40,069 nucleotides of DNA. It comes from Verrucomicrobiota bacterium. Its GTDB lineage: Bacteria; Verrucomicrobiota; Verrucomicrobiia; Limisphaerales; JACDHS01. How positions within the stretch are numbered: the first letter of the stretch is position 1; every line of letters starts with the position of its first letter. The translations under genes and the position numbers were made by a program. A model generated the notes under the pieces. The model worked only from the letters and a program-made list of their open reading frames with translations, had not been told where the DNA came from and did not search any database. Positions 1 to 8,600 of the stretch are shown here, one piece after another. Location: contig JACDHS010000036.1 in the NCBI GenBank assembly GCA_013820875.1, positions 1 through 40,069 on the forward strand, given 5' to 3'.

Positions 1-104
1 TTGGGCGCAAGGCTGACGGAATGCCAGGCTGGCTGACCATCTGGCGTGGCTGGCAGCGACTCATTTGGATGTGCGAAGGATTAGAAAGCCTTAAGGTAAA
101 CTAA
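1..104 (+). CDS. IS4/Tn5-like transposase, C-terminal fragment
   Basis: Reading from base 3, 33 codons run to a TAA at 102-104. The peptide contains [10 protein letters not shown] followed by [10 protein letters not shown]. This matches the C-terminal dimerisation segment of Tn5-type IS4-family transposases, typically a GRKxDGxPG...W.G..RL pattern. The rest of the gene, including the DDE catalytic core, lies upstream of the window, so activity cannot be judged. The stop codon sits three bases before the terminal inverted repeat, as expected for a compact IS. The segment is too short to assign a specific element. Confidence 0.75.
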   Translation, partial: GRKADGMPGWLTIWRGWQRLIWMCEGLESLKVN

Positions 105-125
105 AAAGATGTGGGTAATGACAAG
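1..125 (+). mobile_element. 3' end of an IS4-family (Tn5/IS50-like) insertion sequence
   Basis: The window opens inside an insertion sequence. Positions 3-104 encode a transposase C-terminus, and 107-125 (AGATGTGGGTAATGACAAG) closely resemble the 19-bp Tn5 outside end AGATGTGTATAAGAGACAG, with the first seven bases identical. From about position 126 the sequence reads as the interior of an hsdR gene, so the element boundary is placed at 125/126. Tn5-like elements make 9-bp target duplications, so GTTTCAACG (126-134) should recur just beyond the missing left end. That last point is inference; the left end lies outside the window. Confidence 0.8.
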
Positions 126-2193
126 GTTTCAACGCTGCCACGACATTCTCGGGCAGATACCGGTGCAGGCGGCAGACAGAGAACACCTCAAGGAGTTGCT
201 CAACCGAGCGAGTGGTGGCGTGATTTTCACAACCATTCAGAAGTTTGTGCCGGAGACGAAGGGCGAACGCTTTGCGCAACTGACCGACCGGCAAAACGTG
301 ATCGTGATCGCGGATGAAGCGCACCGCAGCCAGTACGAATTCGGCTCGCATGTGGTGAAACGGAAGGATGGCACCAGCTACATCGCCCACGGCCTCGCCG
401 TGAACATCCGCGATGCGATGCCCAACGCGAGTTTCATCGGCTTCACCGGCACGCCTATCGAGAAGACAGACGCCAACACGAAGGCGGTCTTTGGCGACTA
501 CATCAGTGTCTATGACATCCAGCGAGCCGTCGCCGACAAGGCCACGGTGCCGATCTACTACGAAAGCCGCATCGCCAAGCTTGCCCTGAACGCCGCCGAA
601 CTGCCGAGGATCGACGCAGAGTTCGAAGAGATCACCGAAGGCGAAGAGCAAACGAGCAAGGAGAAGCTTAAGACGAAGTGGGCCGCGCTGGAAGCCATGG
701 TCGGTGATCCTAAACGGATCGCGCTCATCGCTGCGGATTTGGTGGCGCACTGGGAGAAACGCATCGAGGCGATGAACGGAAAGGCGATGGTCGTCTGCAT
801 GAGTCGTCGCATCTGTGTTGCTCTCTATGATGCGCTGATCGCGCTGCGTCCCGAATGGGCGGCCGAAACGCTGAAGGTGGTGATGACCGGCAGCGCCGAC
901 GACGGGCCGGAGTGGCAGAAGCATATTGGCAACAAATCGCAGCGGCGTGAATTGGCGAAACGCTTCAAGGACAGCAAAGACCCGTTCCGTCTGGTGATCG
1001 TGCGCGACATGTGGCTGACCGGCTTTGACGCGCCGTGCCTGACGACGATGTACGCCGACAAGCCGATGGTCGGGCATGGTCTGATGCAGGCCATTGCCCG
1101 TGTGAATCGTGTCTTCCGCGACAAGCCCAGTGGCTTGGTGGTGGATTACCTCGGACTCGGCGAGGCGCTGAAGCTGGCGCTCGCCACCTACACCGAGAGC
1201 GGAGGTAAAGGCGCGCCGACTTACAACATGGCTGAGGCCATCGCCGTAATGATGGAGAAGCACGGCATCGCCTGCGACATGATGCATGGTTTCAATTGGG
1301 ATAAATGGACGAGTGGCAAACCCACGGAGCAACTCGCTCTTATCCCCGCCGGGCAGGAGCACATTCTCGAACAGGAAGACGGCAAGAAACGCTGGGTGCA
1401 GGTGGTGACCGAACTCTCCCGCGCCTTTGCCCTTTGCGCCGCGAGCGACGAAGCCACCGGGATTCGCAATGACGTTTCTTTTTTCCAAGCCCTCCAGGCC
1501 GCTCTGAACAAGCAGAGCACGAACAGCAGAAAGTCGCCCGAGCAGATAGACGCCGCCGTGCGCCAGCTCGTGTCCAGGGCCATCACCACCGACGGACAGG
1601 TGATTGATGTCTTCACTGCCGCCGGATTGCCGAAGCCGGACATCAGCATCCTGAGTGACCAATTTCTCGCCGAAGTGCGCGGCCTCAAGCACAAGAACGT
1701 CGCTGCCGAACTGTTGGAGAAGCTGCTCAAGGACGAACTCAAGGTGCGCTCGAAGAAGAATCTCGTGCAAAGCCAACTCTTCAGCGAGAAGCTCAGGAAG
1801 ACCCTCAACGCCTACCACAATCGTGCCATTACCACGATTCAGGTCCTGGAGGAGTTGATTAAACTCGCGAAGGAAATGGACGCCGCCACCAAGCGGGGCG
1901 AAGACCTCGGTTTGACGGATGATGAGATCGCCTTCTACGATGCGCTCGCGGCGAACGCCTCCGCCGTGCAAGCCATGGGCGACGATAAGCTTAAGCTCAT
2001 CGCCGCGGAACTCATCACCCAGGTTCGTAAAAGCGTGACGATCGACTGGACGCTACGCGAAGGCGCGAGGGCTAAGATTCGGGTCATGGTGAAACGCATT
2101 CTGAATAAATATGGTTACCCCCCCGACTTGCAGGACGAAGCGGTCAAGACCGTGCTGCGGCAAGCTGAACTGCTGTGTGCGGATTGGGCCTAA
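109..2193 (+). CDS. hsdR: Type I restriction enzyme R subunit (HsdR), 5'-truncated by an IS
   Basis: HsdR subunits are DNA translocases with an N-terminal nuclease, usually about 1000 residues long. Here only 694 codons are open. The first ATG lies inside the IS end, and true HsdR homology starts at [10 protein letters not shown] (codon 7 on). The Walker B/DEAH motif is present ([10 protein letters not shown], about residues 65-74), as are a motif III-like GFTGTP (about 112-117) and the motif V/VI region (LTGFDAP and QAIARVNR). The C-terminal 95 residues resemble the DUF3387 domain. The PD-(D/E)xK nuclease and the Walker A motif, which lie upstream in the family, are missing, and an in-frame stop at 97-99 blocks read-through from the IS. 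Neither hsdM nor hsdS is visible. The product is probably non-functional, although the frame is intact and any disruption may be recent. Confidence 0.85.
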   Translation: MWVMTRFQRCHDILGQIPVQAADREHLKELLNRASGGVIFTTIQKFVPETKGERFAQLTDRQNVIVIADEAHRSQYEFGSHVVKRKDGTSYIAHGLAVNIRDAMPNASFIGFTGTPIEKTDANTKAVFGDYISVYDIQRAVADKATVPIYYESRIAKLALNAAELPRIDAEFEEITEGEEQTSKEKLKTKWAALEAMVGDPKRIALIAADLVAHWEKRIEAMNGKAMVVCMSRRICVALYDALIALRPEWAAETLKVVMTGSADDGPEWQKHIGNKSQRRELAKRFKDSKDPFRLVIVRDMWLTGFDAPCLTTMYADKPMVGHGLMQAIARVNRVFRDKPSGLVVDYLGLGEALKLALATYTESGGKGAPTYNMAEAIAVMMEKHGIACDMMHGFNWDKWTSGKPTEQLALIPAGQEHILEQEDGKKRWVQVVTELSRAFALCAASDEATGIRNDVSFFQALQAALNKQSTNSRKSPEQIDAAVRQLVSRAITTDGQVIDVFTAAGLPKPDISILSDQFLAEVRGLKHKNVAAELLEKLLKDELKVRSKKNLVQSQLFSEKLRKTLNAYHNRAITTIQVLEELIKLAKEMDAATKRGEDLGLTDDEIAFYDALAANASAVQAMGDDKLKLIAAELITQVRKSVTIDWTLREGARAKIRVMVKRILNKYGYPPDLQDEAVKTVLRQAELLCADWA

Positions 2194-2710
2194 CTCCGAA
2201 GCGAGTTGCTGTCGGATGTAGTAACACAACCATCAAAGGGTGAGCATTAACTAGCAGATCTATCCGGTTCGATATGCCGATCGGCAAGGTTTGGCCTCGC
2301 CCGCTGTTACACGCCTTGACGATTGAATATCCCGGCTGGTTTACCCCGTGAGTGTTCGTTTTTGCCTCTAAAATCCAGTTTCCCTTCCTGAAACTGCTCT
2401 GTTCCCCGAATTTTCACTTTTCGGACCGAACTTTTCTTCGTTTTTAGAAACTTTTTTTCATCTTTTTTCCTCGCTTCTCTCCAACCCTCATTCCTTCAAC
2501 GACTTATACAGAAAAAATATTTTTAGTGCCGGAGGGGGGTACCGCCAATTCTGCGGTACCCCCCCTGCCATAGTGGTTGCGTTCGATGAATGAACCGAGT
2601 CGAACACGGAAGAGGGAAAATTGAAAAATCGGTGGCGATGACAAGCACTGTTTGTTTGTGGCGCCAACCGGCCTCTTCCGAAGATTAGAGGTTCAGAAAG
2701 TGAAACCAAT
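2194..2710. other. Gene-free interval between hsdR remnant and FnIII protein
   Basis: About 517 bases without a convincing reading frame. Bases 2400-2480 are rich in T-runs. The only clear structure is the perfect hairpin at 2534-2564. No tRNA, IS end or recognisable promoter was seen. Confidence 0.5.
2534..2564. repeat. Perfect 12-bp inverted repeat (hairpin)
   Basis: GGGGGGTACCGC (2534-2545) and its exact complement (2553-2564) flank a 7-base loop, CAATTCT. The stem is GC-rich and has no T-run on either side, so it does not look like an intrinsic terminator. It lies about 147 bases upstream of the FnIII-domain gene, so it could be a 5'-UTR structure, an operator or a short mobile-element remnant. 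Confidence 0.7.
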
Positions 2711-3625
2711 ATGGAAAATATAATAACAAAATCAAAACCAGGCCTCATCGCGGCAGGCGAAGTTGTGCGCACCGCCCTGACGGATCACGCGTTAACAATC
2801 GGACTCGTCCACACCACTCCGGCGATGGTGGATGAAAAACTCGTGGACCTCATCATGGCTTGTGGCAACCATGATGCCGGTAAACTGGAGTTGACCGACC
2901 GCAAGGTGGCGCTCCGGTTGAAGGCGAAAGAAGGACGCGGCTTCGCCACAACGACGCGCGATGTCCTCAAACCGCATCTCGGCACTCAATATGCCGAGAG
3001 TTGGAACGGCAGCGGGTTCGTCAACTCACTCGCCATCCCGAGCGCGGCGGTCAAACTGCAGCCAATGTTGGGGTCGTTGAAAAACTATCTCACCCTGCGC
3101 CCTGCCCAGGAAAATCTGGCGCTGAACGTCACGGCAGTTCGTGCCGACACGCTCTACACGGAGATCGGCGCAAGACGGGCAGCCATCAGCGCACAGGAGG
3201 CAACGCTGAAAACCTTGCTCAATGCGAGTGATGCCAAGACAGCAACCCTCCGTCTGACCCTGCGCACTCTCCTGGACGAGATGGCGATCAAAATGGATCC
3301 GATGGACCCGCTCTGGCTGGCGTTCGGATTCAATATGCCGGGCAAAAAGCGCACCCCGGATGTGCCGAAGAACCTGACGGCGGTGTTGATCGGCACAAAC
3401 GCCATCGCGATGAAGTGGAATGCCGCACCGCGCGCGTCGCATTATCGCGTGTGGAAGAAGGTGATCGGTGTGGATGCCGATTACGTCTTCGTCGGCAACC
3501 CAGCCGACCTGGACTTCACGATCGAAGGGTTGCCCGGCAACGCGCAGGTGGAAGTGCTGGTTTCGGCTGTGAACAATGGTGGTGAAAGCCAGAAGAGTAC
3601 TCTCGTCCTGGTGCAGACGCTGTAA
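2711..3625 (+). CDS. FnIII-domain protein of unknown function
   Basis: A 304-residue protein with no signal peptide or membrane segment. Residues 1-200 appear mostly helical and are not recognised. Residues about 215-304 look like one fibronectin type III domain: PKNLTAVLIGTNAIAMKWNA starts the first strands, then SHYRVWKK, and V(S)AVNNGGES near the end. FnIII domains bind proteins or carbohydrates, but the partner here is unknown. The ATG at 2711 follows an A-rich stretch without a strong ribosome-binding site. The gene stands alone, with a hairpin region upstream and an intrinsic terminator just after it. Proteins of this FnIII-tail type seem frequent in Verrucomicrobiota, which I recall but cannot verify here. 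Confidence 0.75.
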   Translation: MENIITKSKPGLIAAGEVVRTALTDHALTIGLVHTTPAMVDEKLVDLIMACGNHDAGKLELTDRKVALRLKAKEGRGFATTTRDVLKPHLGTQYAESWNGSGFVNSLAIPSAAVKLQPMLGSLKNYLTLRPAQENLALNVTAVRADTLYTEIGARRAAISAQEATLKTLLNASDAKTATLRLTLRTLLDEMAIKMDPMDPLWLAFGFNMPGKKRTPDVPKNLTAVLIGTNAIAMKWNAAPRASHYRVWKKVIGVDADYVFVGNPADLDFTIEGLPGNAQVEVLVSAVNNGGESQKSTLVLVQTL

Positions 3626-3658
3626 TTCAGTATTCTGTTTATAGTCTCCAGAATCCAA

Positions 3659-3686
3659 GGCCGCTCGGGAAACCGGGCGGCCCTTT
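3659..3686 (+). terminator. Rho-independent terminator of the FnIII gene
   Basis: A 10-bp stem (3659-3668 with 3673-3682, one G.T pair) closed by a GAAA tetraloop and followed by CTTT. It begins 33 bases after the stop codon of the FnIII-domain gene. The T-tract is short, so termination may be partial. Confidence 0.65.
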
Positions 3687-3783
3687 CAGTTTATACAGTG
3701 ATCTTTTATCGAGTTGAAAAGTACGAACTTACGGAGGGCTCAAGTTGCCTTCGAAACTTTGGCCTTTTGTTGTATCTTGATCC

Positions 3784-4446
3784 ATGAACGGTCGCCGCGA
3801 CAGACGAACTCATGCAGCGGGTGCGCTTACTGCGCATGTGCAGAGTTTGCGCGCGTGCGCCCTTTGTCCGCAGATGCACAAGCCGGTCGTGAGTGGCGGG
3901 GCGAATGTCAGCGAGGTTCTTCTCCTGGGACAGGCTCCCGGCGATAAAGAACCGGTCTTTCAAAAACCATGGGCCTGGACTGCGGGGAAGACTCTATTCA
4001 GATGGTTCGAAGAATCGGCTGACCTTAATGAGATGGAGGTGCGAACGCTGGTTTACATCGCAGCAGTTTGCCGCTGTTTTCCCGGGAAGAAACCGACTGG
4101 CGGTGATCGGGTGCCTGCTCCCGAGGAAATCCGAAACTGTTCACGCTGGTTGGATGCTGAATTGAATATTTTACAGCCAGGGCTCGTTATTGCGGTGGGA
4201 AAACTGGCCATTGAACAATTCCTCGTTTTTCGAACGCTGGAAGATGTGGTGGGTAAAAAGTTTTCCGTGGATTATGATGGAATCCGATTTGACCTGGTAC
4301 CGCTGCCGCATCCGTCGGGCGCTTCGCCATGGCACCGGATGGAGCCGGGCAAAACCCTTTTGTTGCAGGCGATGCAACACATTGTGCAACACTCAGCCTT
4401 CAAGACCTTGATGGCAGAGGCTACAAGAGCGACTTCAAATCCGTGA
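3784..4446 (+). CDS. Uracil-DNA glycosylase family protein, Fe-S type
   Basis: A 220-residue member of the uracil-DNA glycosylase superfamily, which removes uracil from DNA in base-excision repair. Residues 47-54 (LLGQAPGD) match the family 4/5 motif GEAPG, and LPHPSGAS (174-181) holds the conserved His176 of the HPS motif. Four or more cysteines (C25, C28, C96/C98 and C119) are placed like the 4Fe-4S ligands of family 4/5 enzymes. The usual GxPFVGxAG segment reads KPWAWTAGKT (61-70), so this is a divergent branch and its substrate is uncertain. The ATG at 3784 is used because it precedes the CxxC motif. Its last 26 bases overlap the convergent threonine aldolase gene. Confidence 0.8.
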   Translation: MNGRRDRRTHAAGALTAHVQSLRACALCPQMHKPVVSGGANVSEVLLLGQAPGDKEPVFQKPWAWTAGKTLFRWFEESADLNEMEVRTLVYIAAVCRCFPGKKPTGGDRVPAPEEIRNCSRWLDAELNILQPGLVIAVGKLAIEQFLVFRTLEDVVGKKFSVDYDGIRFDLVPLPHPSGASPWHRMEPGKTLLLQAMQHIVQHSAFKTLMAEATRATSNP

Positions 4447-5452
4447 CGAACTGTTCCACATCTTCCCCGGTCGTATCCCAACTGCACATCAGCCGGCATC
4501 CGCCTTTTCCGATGAAACCGTAGAAGATCCATCCTTTGGCGTGCATTGCGTCGATGACTGGTTGGGACAGTTGCACGAATACGGAGTTCACCTGGCGCGG
4601 GAAAAGAATTTGCAGACCGGGAATTTCGCTGAGCTTTTGGTGCATCAGTTCAGCCATGCGATTCGCTGACTCGGCATAGCGCAACCAGGCTCCGTCCTGC
4701 AACATTCCAACCCAGGGCGCGGAAAGGAAGCGCATTTTCGACGCGAGTTGCCCCGATTGTTTGCAGCGGTAATCGAATTCTTCCGCCAGTGGTTTGTTGA
4801 AAAAGATAACGGCTTCCCCGAGAGCGACTCCGTTTTTCGAGCCGCCAAAACAGAGCACATCCACGCCTGCTTTCCACGTGACTTCGGCGGGGGAGACCTT
4901 GAGCGATGCCACGGCATTGGCAAATCGCGCGCCATCCATATGCAGATGTAGATTCAACTTTTTAGCTGCAGCACCGATTGCTTTCACTTCGTCGGCGGAA
5001 TAAACGGTTCCTACCTCGGTCGCATTGGTGATGCTCAACACCCGTGATTTCGGGAAGTGAATATCGGTGCGGCGCTTCACCATTTGCTCGATCGATTCAG
5101 GTCTGATCTTTCCATTCTCACCGGGGAGCAGCAGCACCTTGGTTCCGTTGGAGAAAAATTCGGGAGCGCCACATTCATCCGTTTCCAGATGCGCCAGTTC
5201 ATGACACAGAATGCTATGATAGCTCTGACAGAGAGAAGCCAGCGCGAGCGAATTGGCGGCAGTGCCGTTGAAGACGAAAAAGACTTCGCAATCCGTTTCG
5301 AACGTGTCGCGGATCAGAGTGGAGGCTTTGTCCGTCCAGGGATCATCGCCATAACTGCGCACATGACCTGAGTTGGCTTCGGCCATGGCGGCCCAGGCTT
5401 CGGGACAGATGCCGGAGTAATTATCGCTGGCGAATTGGCGGCGTGGTTCCAT
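4421..5452 (-). CDS. Low-specificity threonine aldolase, PLP-dependent
   Basis: This fold-type I PLP enzyme family cleaves L-threonine or allo-threonine to glycine and acetaldehyde. From the ATG at 5452 it is 343 residues, normal for the family. FNGTAANSLAL (61-71) matches the phosphate-binding region, HMDGARF (171-177) has the PLP-pyridine Asp173, and FGGSKNG (202-208) has the Schiff-base Lys206. An upstream TTG at 5491 would add 13 residues but precedes the conserved region, so the ATG is preferred. The 3' end overlaps the glycosylase gene by 26 bases on the opposite strand. The related beta-eliminating lyases share this fold, so substrate is inferred. Confidence 0.9.
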   Translation of the reverse strand: MEPRRQFASDNYSGICPEAWAAMAEANSGHVRSYGDDPWTDKASTLIRDTFETDCEVFFVFNGTAANSLALASLCQSYHSILCHELAHLETDECGAPEFFSNGTKVLLLPGENGKIRPESIEQMVKRRTDIHFPKSRVLSITNATEVGTVYSADEVKAIGAAAKKLNLHLHMDGARFANAVASLKVSPAEVTWKAGVDVLCFGGSKNGVALGEAVIFFNKPLAEEFDYRCKQSGQLASKMRFLSAPWVGMLQDGAWLRYAESANRMAELMHQKLSEIPGLQILFPRQVNSVFVQLSQPVIDAMHAKGWIFYGFIGKGGCRLMCSWDTTGEDVEQFVTDLKSLL

Positions 5453-5654
5453 ACGTGAGGTGATTATTCGTTTAATCGCTCTGCCGGTCAATGGAGGGAT
5501 GTTGGCCTGGGGGCGTCTGGAGCGTTGTTGGCGCGAATTGATGCAGGATTATGAGGGGAAGCACTGCGGTTCCTCGCGCTGTGTAATGCAAGTTGAGAAG
5601 AATTGTCTTTTGGCGGTCTCGACTGACAGGTAAGTTTTCCTTCACTCTTTACCT

Positions 5655-8600
5655 ATGAAACACAGACTCGCAGTTCTATTAGCCATCTGGTTTCCCCTCA
5701 TCACCGTTTTCGCGCAGCAACAACAACCGCTGCGAGTCTTTATCCGGGCCGGCGAGAAAACGCATGGGCCGGGTCAGCACGATCATCCGCGCTTTCTCGC
5801 GGAATGGCAGGAGCTGCTGAATGAACGCGGCGCCAAAGCGAGTGGAAAACTTGAGTTCCCAAGCGCAACGGAATTGGAAAACACCGATGTGCTGGTGATG
5901 TATGCGGCGGAAGCCGGAACGATCGCCCCGGAGCAACGCGCCGACCTTGAGAAATTCTTGAAACGCGGCGGCGGCATTGTGGCCATTCACGACGCGGTCT
6001 GCGGCAAAGATCCTGCATGGTTTAAAAACATCATTGGTGGCGCGTGGGAACATGGAAAATCGAAATGGTTCGAAGGGGACATCGCTTTTTATTACAGCGA
6101 CCGGGAACATCCGATTACCAAAGGGGCTTCGAACTTCGATTTCGATGACGAGCTTTACCACGACCTGCATATTTCTCCCGAAGCGCGCGTTCTGGCCGCG
6201 ACCTACGCGCCGGACAAACGCAACACACGCGATGGAAAACTGTTTCCATCCGTTTACGACATCGTTCCGCAAATGTGGGTCTATGAAAAAACTTTGGAAG
6301 GCGGGAAACCCTACCGCGCTTTTGTTTCAATCCCGGGCCACAATCACAAGACCTTCAACCTGCCGCATTTCCGCGCCATTTTGCTGCGCGGAATCGCCTG
6401 GGCGGGACACCGGGAAGCGGATTCTCTTTGCAGCAAAGAGGAACTGGCCAGCTTGCGCTATCCCGAGGGTGGCCCGACTGCTCCGGAAAAAGCGGCCGCG
6501 CAAATCAAAGTTCATCCTGAGTTCGACCTGAACCTGGTGGCCTCTGAGCCGCTCATGGAGAAACCAATCTCACATGATTGGGATGCGCAAGGCCGGCTTT
6601 GGGTTGCTGAAACTCCCGAATACCCGGCTGGACGTAAAGAAGGCGATCCCAATCGCACGCCGCAGGATCGCATTTCCATTCTTGAAGATTCGAACGGCGA
6701 CGGTGTGATGGATAAGAAATCAGTTTTTGCGGATGCATTGGAACTGGTCACCAGTTTTGTTTTTTTCAAAGACGGGGTGATCGTTGCGCAAGCGCCGGAG
6801 GTGCTTTGGTTGCGCGATACCAATGGCGATGGCAAAGCCGATAAGCGGGAAGTGCTTTACACCGGGTTCGGCACCCGTGACACCCATGCAGTTCTCAGCA
6901 ACATGCGCTGGGGGTTGGACGGCTGGGTCTATGCGGCGCTCGGTTATAGCGGCGGAGCGATCAAATCCGGTGACGGGAAAACAGATTTTGGCGGCGTCGG
7001 TTCAGGGGTGATTCGTTTTCGGCCTGACGGCGCTGGTGTCGAACAGGTTGCTTCGAGGAATGGGAATACCTGGGGATTGGATTTCGGGTGGGATGGCGAA
7101 CTGTTTTTCACCCAGGCGAACGGCGCCCATCTGCTTCACGTCGTGATGCCGGAACGGTTACTTTCGCGAGGGAGAATTCCAGGGACGACCAGTTCCAAAG
7201 TGATTGAAGATCATAAGGCTGTTTTCCCGATCCGCGACTACCCGAAACAAGCTTACGTGCAGATAGATCATGTGGGAGGGTTTACATCGGCGTCGGGTGG
7301 CACCATTTACAACGGTGGCGCATGGCCGGCGGAATGGGATTACAATCATTTCGTTTCTGAACCCACGGTGAACCTGGTGCATCGCGACATCCTGAAGGCG
7401 CAGGGGACTTCATTCGTTGCCAGCAAAGATCAGGAAGCTGAATTCATCGCCAGCACGGATCTTTGGTTCCGCCCCATTCATCATCGCGTTGGGCCGGACG
7501 GCGCGCTTTACATTTTGGATTTTTACAACCAGGCCGTTGTTCACAACGACACCCGTGGTCCGGCACATGGAGCGAACAATGCGGCGGTTCGGCCGGATCG
7601 CGATCATCACTTCGGACGCATCTGGCGTGTGCAGCATAAACAAGCAAAGAAACTGGAGATTCCTAATCTCGCCAAAGCGGCCCCTGAACAATTGGTGGAT
7701 GCGTTAAACCATCCCAATCAGTGGGTGCGGATGACGGCGCATCGTCTTCTGGTGGAAAACGGTTCGAAGGATTTATTTCCAGCGCTCGAAGCATTGGCCC
7801 GCGCCACCACTGCAACTCCTGCTGCCCGCGTTCACGCCATGTGGGTTCTTGAAAATTCCAGCGCGCCCATTCGCGATCTCGTCGGCAGCGTTTTGGACGA
7901 CGACAACGTGGCGGTGCAGAAGAATGCCTTGCAGATTGTTGGTGGTCTCAAAAATCTCAATCCTGACGCCGATTTCCACTTTTCTGTTATTGGCAAATTC
8001 ATGTTTGGCGATTCACGGGCGACCCTTTATGCGCTTGTTGCAGAAGCGGCTTTTCGCACAGGCAAACCGGCGCAGGATGCGATGATGTTTGCCTATCCGC
8101 AACTGGATGACCCGTGGCTGAAGTCTGCCGCGATTGGCACTGCTGTTGGCGCTGGCACGGAGTATCTGGAAGCGCTCTTCCTTGTGCAGAATCCAGAAGG
8201 GATGGAGAGCCTGGCAGCCGCCCTGGGCAGTGCCGTTGCTCAGAAGACAGACCTTGGGTTGGTGGCAAGTACCATTGTCCGCCTGGCGCTGGGCCCAGTC
8301 CATTCCGAGCCGTTGAAGAAAATTGTGTTGGAAAAGCTCACCACTGAAATGGATCCGAACACTATGCTTCCCTGGTCTGAACCCACGGAAATGTTGCTGA
8401 ACGGCTTGCTCGGCGCTCACAGTCTTGAAGTGCGCATGGGGGTCATCCCCCTGGTGGTGCGCTGGGATAAAGAAGGCAAACTGGCCCCTGAAGTTCGCCA
8501 CGTGATCATGGAAATTGTGGAGACGGTGAATAATGCGGAAGCGCCAGAGTCGGAACGGATTGCCGCCATTAACGGGCTTTTGGGTGTTCGGCATCTGCTT

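Noticed and set aside
91-1971. Long minus-strand frame opposite hsdR
   Set aside because: It is a shadow of the hsdR codon pattern; the plus frame has clear helicase motifs.
2534-2564. Intrinsic terminator of the hsdR remnant
   Set aside because: There is no T-run after the stem on either strand, and it is more than 300 bases past the stop codon.
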